Below, piece after piece: positions 1 to 6,027 of a stretch of DNA of 64,000 bases (the stretch's first letter is position 1; every line of letters starts with the position of its first letter). Below the pieces are notes generated by a model, which ran no database searches, had not been told where the DNA came from, and saw nothing but the letters and a program-made list of their open reading frames with translations. This DNA comes from an uncultured Mollicutes bacterium (lineage in GTDB: Bacteria; Bacillota_I; Bacilli_A; Acholeplasmatales; Anaeroplasmataceae), in the NCBI GenBank assembly GCA_945923475.1, contig CAMELE010000001.1, positions 35,875 through 99,874 of the forward strand, given 5' to 3'. Position numbers and translations under genes: made by a program.

Positions 1-212
1 ATATTGAGAATGAATATAGATATGTGAAGCCTATGCCTGAGGAGAGACCGCAGACGACTTCGGATACAAGTGCTCTTGTTAATGGTGTTGCTTCTGGATC
101 GGAAGATGTGGATCTTAGCAAGAGAACACTTGCTGATGACATTCTTGATAGTGTATTTAAGACAAAGTTGGAGGAGCTTTTAGTAGATTCGAACACTACG
201 TGTTCTCATTGA
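1..212 (+). CDS. 3' end of an unrecognised gene (partial)
   Basis: The frame is open from the first bases of the window, so the gene probably begins upstream; no ribosome site precedes the internal GTG at 24. The visible 70 residues are hydrophilic and acidic, rich in Ser, Thr and Asp, and end at TGA. No domain is recognised. It lies tail-to-tail with the leftward early genes and could be the end of the rightward late operon if the genome is circular. Confidence 0.6.
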   Translation, partial: IENEYRYVKPMPEERPQTTSDTSALVNGVASGSEDVDLSKRTLADDILDSVFKTKLEELLVDSNTTCSH

Positions 213-222
213 GGAGGGTATT

Positions 223-297
223 ATGAGTTATATTATTTGGTTTTTAATTGGTGTGGCTGTTGGATATTGCTTATGGAATGCTGGAAGAGATCGTTAA
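223..297 (+). CDS. 24-aa membrane peptide
   Basis: ATG is preceded by a strong GAGGAGGG site and starts 10 nt after the upstream stop. The peptide is one hydrophobic segment (IIWFLIGVAVGYCLW, residues 4-18) followed by a short basic-acidic tail, ending at TAA. It is a single-pass membrane micropeptide. A lysis-related role is possible from position and topology, but nothing proves it. Confidence 0.6.
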   Translation: MSYIIWFLIGVAVGYCLWNAGRDR

Positions 298-368
298 TAG
301 ATCTATATTGGTTAATTCGCTTCTGGATAGTAATTAAAGGTTTGGATAATTCGGACGACGTGGAATAA
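273..368 (+). CDS. possible overlapping 31-aa hydrophobic ORF
   Basis: An ATG inside the preceding micro-gene opens a different frame of 31 residues, with a Trp-rich hydrophobic core (DLYWLIRFWIVIKG) and an acidic tail, ending at TAA. The ribosome site is weak. The overlap with another small membrane peptide recalls nested lysis genes, but the ORF may be chance. Confidence 0.25.
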   Translation: MECWKRSLIDLYWLIRFWIVIKGLDNSDDVE

Positions 369-470
369 TTATAAAAAATTGCTAAAATAGCGAAAATTGT
401 GGAAGTGTGGTGCCGATCGGTTTTACTAAACCACTAACCACATTTTTCCCGTCTCCGATCTCCGAACCTA

Positions 471-506
471 AAAAAAAGAGAGACTTTTTTTAGTCTCTCT
501 TTTTTC
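471..506. terminator. bidirectional intrinsic terminator
   Basis: A 9-bp stem (AGAGAGACT / AGTCTCTCT) is flanked by an A-run on the left and a T-run on the right. It separates the rightward genes at 1-368 from the leftward early genes. The preceding 100 bases hold no gene. Confidence 0.85.
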
Positions 507-572
507 GTATTAAGCAATTCTTGGTAAAATTGTCGATTTTTAGGATGAAAAATATCTCACCCGACACATTGT

Positions 573-950
573 TCACTTATTAATGAAAGTGTTTAAAAAC
601 TCGGCAATTACATCATCATCAGTTTTCTTGACCTTCTTAACCTTTACCTGTGTGCTCTTGGGAAAAAGCGTATCAAGAAGATCGTTGACCCCATTCATAA
701 GACCATAGACCTCAGCAAAGATAGTCTCCACATCAGACGCGGTCAACGCGGAATCCTTGTAGCCATTAAGACCGGCATACTCGTTAATCCGATCGGCGAT
801 TTCTTGCGCGAGCGCGGTCTTCCGATCGGCCTGCTTGGTTTCTTTCTCCACCTGCTTAACCGCATCATTCAGAGACTTAGCCATCTCGTCCGCAATAGTC
901 TGAGCGTCCTCACCATTTTTCAGACGAGCAACAATATCATTCATATCCAT
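573..950 (-). CDS. hypothetical helical protein
   Basis: 125 aa, charged and mostly helical (long KxxE-rich segment at residues 25-55), with a basic VKVKKVKK patch near the C terminus. ATG at 950 follows an AGAGG site; stop TGA. Its promoter lies at 982-1010, giving a leader of about 25 nt. No family is recognised. Confidence 0.8.
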   Translation of the reverse strand: MDMNDIVARLKNGEDAQTIADEMAKSLNDAVKQVEKETKQADRKTALAQEIADRINEYAGLNGYKDSALTASDVETIFAEVYGLMNGVNDLLDTLFPKSTQVKVKKVKKTDDDVIAEFLNTFINK

Positions 951-981
951 ATGAATACCTCTTTTCTTATTTTCTATATAT

Positions 982-1010
982 ATTATATACTTTTTTTTTA
1001 AAAATGTCAA
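982..1010 (-). promoter_or_regulatory. sigma-A promoter
   Basis: TTGACA, 17-bp spacer, TATAAT on the minus strand, directly ahead of the 573-950 gene. Confidence 0.85.
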
Positions 1011-1120
1011 GATTTTTTTGGATGAAAACATACGCGTGAAACAATGTAAGGGCGAAGCAATTTTTAATTAATCATAAAGGCATATGATCCTACGCGGGCT
1101 TAAAAAAGTCTTTTTTTATC

Positions 1121-1149
1121 ATTATAACATATTTTTTATAAAAAGTCAA
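1121..1149 (-). promoter_or_regulatory. sigma-A promoter, no obvious gene
   Basis: TTGACT, 17 bp, TATAAT on the minus strand. It reads into about 100 bases with no ORF and then into the next promoter, so it either adds a long leader to the 573-950 gene or makes a short RNA. Confidence 0.7.
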
Positions 1150-1271
1150 TTTTCGGGATTTTTTTGGGCCATATGGAGAGGGGCTAGAAGTATAAAAAAT
1201 TTTGCATATGGGTATACCGATCGGGAAATCGGCCCGAGACGTTCCACCTCGGGCCGGCCAGCCCCACATTT

Positions 1272-1300
1272 ATTATACCACAAACCGCAGGCTTTGTCAA
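1272..1300 (-). promoter_or_regulatory. leftward promoter of module A
   Basis: TTGACA, 17 bp, TATAAT. The -35 lies inside the conserved box and the start site falls at the edge of the GC-rich palindrome, so the RNA would begin with a stable hairpin. Confidence 0.8.
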
Positions 1301-1312
1301 TAGGTAATTTAC

Positions 1313-1348
1313 ACAAAAAAAATTCGGGCAGATTTTTCTGCCCGAAAA
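1313..1348 (-). terminator. intrinsic terminator
   Basis: CGGGCAG / CTGCCCG stem followed on the minus strand by a T-run, just after the stop of the 1351-1506 gene. Confidence 0.85.
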
Positions 1349-1350
1349 TT

Positions 1351-1506
1351 TTAATCATAATCTGTGTAATCATCATCTTCATCCCACATCGATGCGAAAT
1401 CATCGCAATCGTGGAATGGGTCTTCCAACGTACACATACAAGGCTGAGGGTCGTCTGTGTAGTAAGGACAATCCCAACCATTTACAGGGCAATGATAATG
1501 TTTCAT
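1351..1506 (-). CDS. 51-aa Cys-rich acidic protein
   Basis: ATG at 1506 follows a GAGGAGGAAG site; stop TAA. Cys at residues 6, 13, 23, 25 and 34, together with His, suggest a small zinc-binding fold. The C terminus is strongly acidic (WDEDDDYTDYD). A -10 element without a good -35 lies at 1588-1593. No homologue family is recognised. Confidence 0.75.
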   Translation of the reverse strand: MKHYHCPVNGWDCPYYTDDPQPCMCTLEDPFHDCDDFASMWDEDDDYTDYD

Positions 1507-1712
1507 TTTTCTTCCTCCTCTGGTTCGTCATCGTATTCATAGGGAACGGGTCAATCATGGTTTGCTTATCATTTTTCCCTTTCTGTAATTATAAGATACT
1601 ACATTTTCGGGATAAAATCAATAGGCAAAATGCACAAACATTTCGCTCAAAAATTGTTGAACTTGCCTATTGACACGAAATTCCGGCCGTGGCGTCAGTA
1701 TACGGCCGGCCC

Positions 1713-1741
1713 ATTATACCACACTTTTTCCCGCTTGTCAA
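1713..1741 (-). promoter_or_regulatory. leftward promoter of module B
   Basis: TTGACA, 17 bp, TATAAT. It starts at the palindrome and reads toward the 1351-1506 gene. Confidence 0.8.
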
Positions 1742-1756
1742 TAGGCAAAATACACA

Positions 1757-1795
1757 AAAAAAATCAGCAGGTTTTAGTCAACCTGCTGATTGAAT
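1757..1795 (-). terminator. intrinsic terminator
   Basis: ATCAGCAGGTT / AACCTGCTGAT stem with a minus-strand T8 run, directly after the stop of the 1798-2214 gene. Confidence 0.9.
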
Positions 1796-1797
1796 AT

Positions 1798-2214
1798 TTA
1801 TGCAAGAAATGCGCTTACGATTTCATCGAACACTGTGGGACTAATGTCCACATTAAAAAAGCGGTCATTCTTTCTAAACGCTTTGGGATAGCGTCTAATC
1901 AGTTCCGCACGCAACGCGCTTTCCGCGCCCTCGGCGGGGTAGTCTCCGCAAGAGCGGATTCGATGAATTTCAACACGCGTGATAGGATACTTTTTTGAAT
2001 ACTCGCCGATTTCATCACGCAAGCGTCCTACAACGTCTTTTGCGGAAGTGCCTACTTTATTGAATTCAAGTTTGTTGTTGTTGTAAAACTTGAAAAAGTA
2101 GACCGCTTGAACGTCTTTTAGATTCTCGCCACAATCGGGCATAAACTCCATGGAGACAGGCGGTCTGCCGTCCTTAAATCGGCGTAGTTTAATAGTAATC
2201 TTTTCCATTGACAC
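1798..2214 (-). CDS. degenerate GIY-YIG-like protein
   Basis: 138 aa, stop TAA. The GTG at 2214 sits 5 nt after AGGAAGG; an ATG two codons later is the alternative. Residues about 38-66 (VYFFKFYNN..KVGTSAKDVVGRL) resemble the GIY-YIG fold, where a tyrosine strand is followed by K-I/V-G-x-T and a basic helix; a later AESALRAEL supplies the acidic position. The canonical second tyrosine strand is imperfect, so nuclease activity is uncertain. The leader carries a hairpin shared with the exonuclease gene. Confidence 0.6.
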   Translation of the reverse strand: MSMEKITIKLRRFKDGRPPVSMEFMPDCGENLKDVQAVYFFKFYNNNKLEFNKVGTSAKDVVGRLRDEIGEYSKKYPITRVEIHRIRSCGDYPAEGAESALRAELIRRYPKAFRKNDRFFNVDISPTVFDEIVSAFLA

Positions 2215-2227
2215 AAAATCCTTCCTA

Positions 2228-2258
2228 TTGATTGAGGTTTACCATCGTTCTCTCAACC
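2228..2258 (-). promoter_or_regulatory. 5' leader hairpin, copy 1
   Basis: A block of about 28 nt beginning (minus strand) GGTTGAGAGAACGATGGTAA recurs in the exonuclease leader at 5268-5297. GGTT and AACC pair around a conserved loop that contains an ATG. A candidate autoregulatory site or leader peptide. Confidence 0.5.
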
Positions 2259-2289
2259 ATTATTTTTTACACTTTTTGACTTGTTTTTG

Positions 2290-2326
2290 GGTGAAAAACC
2301 GCATTTTTCAGCGGTTTTTCACCCTT
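2290..2326 (+). terminator. hairpin with plus-strand T-run
   Basis: A 14-bp stem (GGGTGAAAAACCGC and its complement) is followed by T6 only in the plus direction. It lies just beyond the 3' end of the leftward 2332-2739 gene. As drawn it would stop rightward (antisense) transcripts best. Confidence 0.6.
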
Positions 2327-2331
2327 TTTTG

Positions 2332-2739
2332 TCAGTTTTTGGGCTTTCGCTTCTGAATCAGGGTCAATTCATAGTCATTTTCGCCCACATGGAACGCAAT
2401 CATGCGTTCAATGTTCGTGATTTCTACGTTTTCACACACATTTTCGCTGTTTTCACGCAAAAAAGTTGCAAGTTCAGCGATAATCGAGCGTTTTGTGGGG
2501 TTTTCCTTGCGCTGTCGCTTCTCAAACTTATAAGCGGTCGGCGCTTTGCGCGTTCCTGTCTTAGAGTACTTGTTAGCTTCTTTGAGCTTTTCCGCGGACA
2601 GGTCAAAATCTTTGGCAATTCCATGGTCAATGTCATCATCGTCCATGAGAATTTCTTTTGCTTCCTCGGCAGTACAATCCAACTTTTTCATCAGATTATC
2701 AATCTTTGCCTGAAAGTCTTTTTCACTCATTTTAGGCAT
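2332..2739 (-). CDS. hypothetical helical protein
   Basis: 135 aa, stop TGA, ATG at 2739 after an AAGGGGG site. The N-terminal half is acidic and helical (residues 8-60, with a DDDD run at about 33-36); the middle is basic and Arg/Lys-rich. The C-terminal part (NVEITNIERMIAFHVGENDYELTLIQKRKPK) looks like a beta-hairpin domain seen in many Firmicutes phage proteins of unknown role. Confidence 0.8.
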   Translation of the reverse strand: MPKMSEKDFQAKIDNLMKKLDCTAEEAKEILMDDDDIDHGIAKDFDLSAEKLKEANKYSKTGTRKAPTAYKFEKRQRKENPTKRSIIAELATFLRENSENVCENVEITNIERMIAFHVGENDYELTLIQKRKPKN

Positions 2740-2763
2740 TTTCTTTGCCCCCTTTCAAGTATG

Positions 2764-2792
2764 ATTATAACACCGCCGTTAGCAAATGTCAA
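2764..2792 (-). promoter_or_regulatory. sigma-A promoter
   Basis: TTGACA, 17 bp, TATAAT, driving the 2332-2739 gene. Confidence 0.9.
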
Positions 2793-2800
2793 GAGAAATT

Positions 2801-2835
2801 TTTGGGAGCGCCTAATTTTTTTTTAGGCGCTCCCG
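2801..2835. other. GC-rich hairpin after the wHTH gene, no U-run
   Basis: GGGAGCGCCTAA pairs with TTAGGCGCTCCC around a T/A-rich loop at the 3' end of the 2841-3218 gene. On the minus strand it is followed by AAAAATTT rather than a U-tract. It may cap the message 3' end, or act as a weak terminator. Confidence 0.6.
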
Positions 2836-2840
2836 CTGAA

Positions 2841-3218
2841 TCAGTGGGCGAGACGGAAATAGGACTTGCGCTTGTCGACAATCTTCTCGACGCCGTTCGC
2901 TTCAATCATCTGACGCAGAAGAGCGGAGACGCGCTGATTGGAGAGGTCACCCAAACCGTCCACAGTCTTAATGAGTTCGGTCACAGTGTAGAGCTTGTCG
3001 GGATTGGCGGACAGCTCAGCAAAGATAATGTCCTTGTAGCCGTCATTGGCAATCTGATTCGCGGTCGGCTTCTTATCACCGGCATTCTTGCGAGCCAGCA
3101 GGTCGATCTCGTGATTGATAAATTCAACCATGGCGGGGTCAGCCTGAACCTCGGACATTTTGAGCAGAGCCTCGAAACGGTCGCGCTTGGTGAGCTTCTT
3201 AACAGTAGAAGTAGACAT
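2841..3218 (-). CDS. winged-helix DNA-binding protein, paralogue 1
   Basis: 125 aa, stop TGA. ATG at 3218 follows GAAAGGAATTGATACT, the same leader as its paralogue at 5381. Residues 1-55 form a Lys/Glu-rich helical segment (KKLTKRDRFEALLKMSEVQA). The C-terminal 55 residues (LYTVTELIKTV..NQRVSALLRQMIEANGVEKI..KRKSYF) look like a winged helix: recognition helix VSALLRQMI, then a basic wing. A phage chromatin or regulatory protein is a fair guess; the target is unknown. Confidence 0.75.
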   Translation of the reverse strand: MSTSTVKKLTKRDRFEALLKMSEVQADPAMVEFINHEIDLLARKNAGDKKPTANQIANDGYKDIIFAELSANPDKLYTVTELIKTVDGLGDLSNQRVSALLRQMIEANGVEKIVDKRKSYFRLAH

Positions 3219-3268
3219 AGTATCAATTCCTTTCTTTGGCGGTAGGTCGCTACCCTTTTGATATTTTG

Positions 3269-3297
3269 AGTATACCACACTTTGAAATGTTTGTCAA
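3269..3297 (-). promoter_or_regulatory. sigma-A promoter
   Basis: TTGACA, 17 bp, TATACT for the 2841-3218 gene; leader about 45 nt. Confidence 0.9.
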
Positions 3298-3530
3298 GAG
3301 GTTTCGCAAACTTTTCACACGATTTACTACCCCGAACTGACGGATAAGGTATTGCCAGTTGGCTCAGTCTATCTATCAGCGAAAATCGCTTCAAGTATAG
3401 CTGGCTCACTCTCGCTCACTTTCGCGTTCAACGTTTGGCTTTACAACGTGGTGTATTATGTTTACTTCCTGTACTTTCTCAAGGTCGCGCGCCCTCGGAT
3501 TTCTTGGGCTACTCCCTCTTGCCATTTTCT
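3298..3530 (-). ncRNA. possible untranslated RNA or leaderless 39-aa ORF
   Basis: A strong promoter (3531-3559) starts an RNA here, but no gene with a ribosome site follows. The RNA could begin at or beside ATGGCAAGAGGG (3525), which opens a basic 39-codon frame ending in TGA (MARGSSPRNPRARD...). The rest is rich in short stems such as GCGAAA..TTTCGC. It runs into the promoter of the wHTH gene without a terminator. Confidence 0.4.
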
Positions 3531-3559
3531 ATTGTAGCACACTCGCAGGGGTTTGTCAA
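3531..3559 (-). promoter_or_regulatory. sigma-A promoter upstream of a non-coding stretch
   Basis: TTGACA, 17 bp, TACAAT. The start site falls at a conserved (T/G)GCAAGAGGG sequence related to the TGTCAAGAGG found at four other promoters. Confidence 0.8.
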
Positions 3560-3635
3560 GAGGTTTTATATATTTTTTTCAGAGTTCTTATCTCATAGTC
3601 GAGCGTACAACGTCTCTGTCCTCTTGACATTATCT

Positions 3636-3664
3636 ATTATAGCAGATTGCCCATGGATTACAAT
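3636..3664 (-). promoter_or_regulatory. weak promoter with conserved start-site motif
   Basis: A perfect -10 (TATAAT) with a poor -35. ATGTCAAGAGGACAG follows within 10 nt of the -10, as at 6162, 12356 and 14317. Confidence 0.5.
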
Positions 3665-3721
3665 TGACAAAATAACCAAATTACGGGAAAAAATTTTCTT
3701 TACTTTTGTGCAACTTTTCTC

Positions 3722-3750
3722 TTGACAAAATTGGCGGGGCGTGGTATAAT
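3722..3750 (+). promoter_or_regulatory. rightward promoter of module C
   Basis: TTGACA, 17 bp, TATAAT on the plus strand. Its RNA would start at the palindrome and end at the terminator about 105 nt downstream, a predicted small RNA. Confidence 0.75.
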
Positions 3751-3788
3751 GGTGAGTTCGGCCCGCTTTGGGCGTTAGCGGGCCGACC

Positions 3789-3817
3789 ATTTTATCACAA
3801 AAATCCGTGTTTGTCAA
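3789..3817 (-). promoter_or_regulatory. leftward promoter of module C
   Basis: TTGACA, 17 bp, TAAAAT, facing the rightward promoter across the palindrome. Confidence 0.75.
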
Positions 3818-3830
3818 TAGGCAAAATAGA

Positions 3831-3865
3831 CAAAAAAAACTGCCCATTTTTGGGCAGTTTTTTAT
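3831..3865. terminator. bidirectional terminator
   Basis: CTGCCCA / TGGGCAG stem with A-run before and T-run after. It ends the leftward 4386-3866 operon and the predicted rightward small RNA of module C. Confidence 0.9.
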
Positions 3866-4105
3866 TTAGTCCAGCAGGTTAATTTCGCCGGGAATCCTAA
3901 AAGAATCAGCGTCCAGTGTGAAATTGTAGTCCTCGGTAAAGAGTTCAATCATTCCACATTCCATAATGTAATTCTGAACCGACCGCCGAACGTTATTCCA
4001 GAGGTCAGTCTTTCGGCTTTCCGCTCGGGCTTCCTTGACTTCCTTTATCTGAGCAATGAGTTCGTCCAGCTCTTCGGTTGTCATGTAAGTGAAATCTAAA
4101 TCCAT
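3866..4105 (-). CDS. hypothetical small helical protein
   Basis: 79 aa, stop TAA. ATG at 4105 lies 2 nt after the upstream stop with GAGGGAG as ribosome site. Residues 8-35 form an acidic-basic amphipathic helix (TTEELDELIAQIKEVKEARAES). It is the second gene of a two-gene operon. Function unknown. Confidence 0.8.
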   Translation of the reverse strand: MDLDFTYMTTEELDELIAQIKEVKEARAESRKTDLWNNVRRSVQNYIMECGMIELFTEDYNFTLDADSFRIPGEINLLD

Positions 4106-4107
4106 TT

Positions 4108-4386
4108 TCAAAACTCCCTCTTAATTGCTTCTTTCCATTCGTAACGACCGAATTTTCCCTTGCTATTTAGTTCTTTGCCAATGTCTTTTGCGACCAGCAG
4201 GTCAAGCTCGTCCGCAATCTCATCTTCAAAGTTTACCCAAACGTGATAGGTCTTGATGATGAAAACCTCATCGGCTTCAAAGACGCCACCGCATTCGGCG
4301 CAGATAATATAGTCATGGTCGATTAAAATGCCCATGTGAGGGTCATTTTCATCAGGGACTACAAAAAGGACTTGTTTAGCAGTCAT
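4108..4386 (-). CDS. small protein with one CxxC
   Basis: 92 aa, stop TGA; ATG at 4386 after AAAGAGGTG. A single CAEC pair (residues about 29-32) sits between beta-rich segments (VLFVVPDEND..GILIDHDYII). It could bind zinc as a dimer. First gene of the operon. No family is recognised. Confidence 0.8.
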   Translation of the reverse strand: MTAKQVLFVVPDENDPHMGILIDHDYIICAECGGVFEADEVFIIKTYHVWVNFEDEIADELDLLVAKDIGKELNSKGKFGRYEWKEAIKREF

Positions 4387-4415
4387 GTGAAACACCTCTT
4401 TCATTTGATGTATTG

Positions 4416-4444
4416 ATTATACCATAGGGAATAGGACTTGTCAA
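4416..4444 (-). promoter_or_regulatory. sigma-A promoter inside a 12-bp palindrome
   Basis: TTGACA, 17 bp, TATAAT. The -35 sits in the loop of a perfect inverted repeat (arms 4424-4435 and 4447-4458), so promoter and 3' hairpin of the upstream gene overlap. Confidence 0.9.
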
Positions 4445-4460
4445 GCCCTATTCCCTATTT
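4424..4460. promoter_or_regulatory. palindrome spanning the -35 region
   Basis: Arms ATAGGGAATAGG and CCTATTCCCTAT, 11-nt loop holding the -35. A T-run follows only on the plus strand. It could be an operator, a plus-strand terminator, or a 3' RNA hairpin for the exonuclease message. Confidence 0.7.
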
Positions 4461-4463
4461 TTT

Positions 4464-5240
4464 TTAGCTCATGTTTATCATAGGATTTTCCTTAATGTTT
4501 CGCATGAGCGCACGCTGAAACTCGGTAGGCTTGGGGCGTTCCACCGTGGAATTTTTGAAAAGGGACTTTTCCATTTTCTTGTGCTGTCGGACGCAATAGC
4601 GCAAAATCTCAACTTCAATGAGAACATCTTCAAGCCCCGTGTGGGACTCATCAAAACTATCTTCACCGCTGATAAAGCGGTAAAGAATTTCTGCGGTAAA
4701 ACGGAGCTGTCCGTTCTTGGTCTTGTAGCCATTCTTTTCGCAATAGTCGCGGTAAGTGGGCATTTTGCCCATAACCTGTCGCGCCATTTTCAGCGTGTCC
4801 CAAACTTCAAGGCCGTAGGGGAAGAAATAGCAATACTTGCTTTTCGTATCCCATCTTTGCGCGTTATTACAGGCGTTAAGGTCGAACCGCATATTATGAG
4901 CGCAGACAAAAGAGCAGTTATAACGCTCGACACATTCACAGAACGCAAGACGAATTTCGTAAAGGTCAGCCATAATGCGAGTGCCGTTCTTAATATCCTC
5001 GACATAGCGGGGAATTTTGTCGGCGTAGTAGGCAGACTGCATGAGGTCGCGCTCGTAGCAGAAAATATCGCGATTCACAAAAGAATAAGTTTCATAAACA
5101 TTTCCTTTGGAATCAATGACCGCCCAACCGAAGTCGTAGGGAAGCACATTTGACATATCCAGCTTATCGCCATCTTGAATGGTATTTGCGGTTTCCGTGT
5201 CCAGCATAATGCCGTAGTTTTTGCGCTTATCAATACCCAT
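4464..5240 (-). CDS. DnaQ-like 3'-5' exonuclease (DEDDh)
   Basis: 258 aa, stop TAA, ATG at 5240 after ATAGGAGAT. The DEDDh motifs are in order: LDTET (residues about 13-17) for Exo I, HNMRFDLNA (about 115-123) for Exo II, and HTGLEDVL (about 201-208) for Exo III, where His and Asp are the catalytic pair. The family removes nucleotides from DNA 3' ends with two metal ions. As a stand-alone domain in a phage early region it may proofread, process DNA ends, or degrade nucleic acid. It has its own promoter and a leader hairpin. Confidence 0.85.
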   Translation of the reverse strand: MGIDKRKNYGIMLDTETANTIQDGDKLDMSNVLPYDFGWAVIDSKGNVYETYSFVNRDIFCYERDLMQSAYYADKIPRYVEDIKNGTRIMADLYEIRLAFCECVERYNCSFVCAHNMRFDLNACNNAQRWDTKSKYCYFFPYGLEVWDTLKMARQVMGKMPTYRDYCEKNGYKTKNGQLRFTAEILYRFISGEDSFDESHTGLEDVLIEVEILRYCVRQHKKMEKSLFKNSTVERPKPTEFQRALMRNIKENPMINMS

Positions 5241-5267
5241 TTTACCATCTCCTATTGGAAAAGTAGA

Positions 5268-5297
5268 TTGAGGTTTACCATCGTTCTCTCAACCTCT
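5268..5297 (-). promoter_or_regulatory. 5' leader hairpin, copy 2
   Basis: On the RNA, GAGGTT and AACCTC pair around the loop GAGAGAACGATGGTA. The loop and arms match the leader of the 1798-2214 gene. The ATG in the loop opens MVNLN in both leaders, so a leader peptide is possible as well as a protein-binding hairpin. Confidence 0.55.
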
Positions 5298-5303
5298 GAT
5301 AAT

Positions 5304-5332
5304 AGTATAGCACTTTGCTATTGGTTTGTCAA
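5304..5332 (-). promoter_or_regulatory. sigma-A promoter
   Basis: TTGACA, 17 bp, TATACT for the exonuclease gene. Confidence 0.9.
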
Positions 5333-5342
5333 CAGTTTTTTT

Positions 5343-5376
5343 GTAGGGCAGGGGATTTTTTTATCCCCTGCCCTTG
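5343..5376. other. GC-rich hairpin after wHTH paralogue 2
   Basis: GGGCAGGGGAT / ATCCCCTGCCC stem at the 3' end of the 5381-5755 gene, without a U-run on the minus strand, in the same relative place as the hairpin after paralogue 1. Confidence 0.6.
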
Positions 5377-5380
5377 TCCT

Positions 5381-5755
5381 TTACGCGAGGGAGAAGTAGG
5401 ACTTGCGCTTGTCAACCGTCTTGACAACCGCGTTGGCTTCAATCATCTGGCGCAGAAGAGCGGAAACGCGCTGGTTGGAATACTCCGCAAGCTCGGGAAC
5501 GCCCTTGATGAGTTCGGTCACAGTGTAGAGCTTGTCGGGATTGGCGGTCATCTCGTCCAGAATGACCTGCTTCACAGCATCATTCTCCATCTGCTTGGCC
5601 GTGGGCTTCTTGTCGCCCGCGTTCTTCTTGGCGAGCAGTTCAATCTCATGCTCGATGAACGTCACCATATCAGGATTTGCCTGAACCTCGCTCATTTTGA
5701 GCAGAGCCTCGAAACGGTCGCGCTTAGTGAGCTTCTTAGTAGTAGAAGTAGCCAT
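5381..5755 (-). CDS. winged-helix DNA-binding protein, paralogue 2
   Basis: 124 aa, stop TAA. Aligns over its whole length with the 2841-3218 product (shared KKLTKRDRFEALLKMSEVQA, NAGDKKPTA, NPDKLYTVTELIK, NQRVSALLRQMIEAN and DKRKSYF). The ribosome site and start context are also shared, so this is a recent duplication of gene plus leader. The variable stretch is the linker before the winged helix. Two diverging copies suggest different partners or heterodimers. Confidence 0.75.
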   Translation of the reverse strand: MATSTTKKLTKRDRFEALLKMSEVQANPDMVTFIEHEIELLAKKNAGDKKPTAKQMENDAVKQVILDEMTANPDKLYTVTELIKGVPELAEYSNQRVSALLRQMIEANAVVKTVDKRKSYFSLA

Positions 5756-5806
5756 AGTATCAATTCCTTTCTGGTTTTTGAGACTGTCCTTGTCTTTGAT
5801 GTAGTT

Positions 5807-5835
5807 ATTATATCATAAGTAGAGCAGGTTGTCAA
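5807..5835 (-). promoter_or_regulatory. sigma-A promoter
   Basis: TTGACA, 17 bp, TATAAT for the 5381-5755 gene. Confidence 0.9.
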
Positions 5836-5853
5836 TAGGTTTTGCGAATTTTT

Positions 5854-5886
5854 TTAGGGGCGGTCGCGAGCTTTATTACTATACAT
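5854..5886 (-). CDS. 10-residue micro-ORF
   Basis: MYSNKARDRP, stop TAA, preceded by TAGAGGTATAAACAAG. The leader and the distal GCTCGCnnCCGCC stretch match the micro-ORF at 5938, so the two look like a tandem duplication. It could be a leader peptide for the downstream wHTH gene or a vestige. Confidence 0.35.
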   Translation of the reverse strand: MYSNKARDRP

Positions 5887-5937
5887 CTTGTTTATACCTC
5901 TATCTACAATCTTTAAGTCAAGAAATTAAATCAGTTT

Positions 5938-5967
5938 TTAAGGCGGTGGGCGAGCATTAGAAGTCAT
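5938..5967 (-). CDS. 9-residue micro-ORF
   Basis: MTSNARPPP, stop TAA, with GAGAGGTAAAAACAAG ahead of the ATG and its own strong promoter at 5999-6027. The leader (AATACATCAAATGA) is the same as that of the ordinary genes at 4386 and 7023. The consecutive prolines could stall ribosomes. Coding is plausible but unproven. Confidence 0.4.
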   Translation of the reverse strand: MTSNARPPP

Positions 5968-5998
5968 CTTGTTTTTACCTCTCTCATTTGATGTATTC

Positions 5999-6027
5999 AT
6001 TATACCATAGGTCGAGCGGTTTGTCAA
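5999..6027 (-). promoter_or_regulatory. sigma-A promoter ahead of the micro-ORFs
   Basis: TTGACA, 17 bp, TATAAT; the first ORF downstream is only nine codons. Confidence 0.85.

Larger units (their letters stand above)
1190..1350. repeat. intergenic regulatory module, copy A
   Basis: Contains a GC-rich inverted repeat (CGGCCCGAG / CTCGGGCCG) at about 1229-1256, a leftward promoter (TATAAT 1272-1277, TTGACA 1295-1300), the conserved box beginning TTTGTCAATAGG, and a terminator. This copy lacks a clear rightward promoter. Confidence 0.75.
1612..1797. repeat. intergenic regulatory module, copy B
   Basis: Two conserved boxes (about 1613 and 1735) flank a palindrome with CCGGCCGT / ACGGCCGG arms (about 1683-1709). 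A TTGACA at about 1670 is present, but the spacer and -10 of the rightward promoter are missing, as if deleted relative to copies C, D and E. A leftward promoter and terminator complete it. Confidence 0.8.
3660..3865. repeat. intergenic regulatory module, copy C
   Basis: Left box (CAATTGACAAAATAACCAAA), rightward promoter at 3722-3750, palindrome TCGGCCCGC / GCGGGCCGA (3758-3786), leftward promoter at 3789-3817 within the right box, and a two-way terminator. The palindrome differs in sequence from copies D and E but keeps full pairing. Confidence 0.85.

Noticed and set aside
1084-1998. Several 90-150 aa ORFs on the plus strand
   Set aside because: They cross promoters, palindromes and terminators of modules A and B and have no ribosome sites; they are non-coding.
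2801-2835. Hairpin as a standard terminator of the 2841-3218 gene
   Set aside because: No U-run follows on the minus strand; kept as a structure of unknown role.
4581-5153. 190-aa plus-strand ORF
   Set aside because: It is the mirror of the exonuclease gene, which has clear DEDDh motifs, a ribosome site and a promoter; the plus ORF has none.
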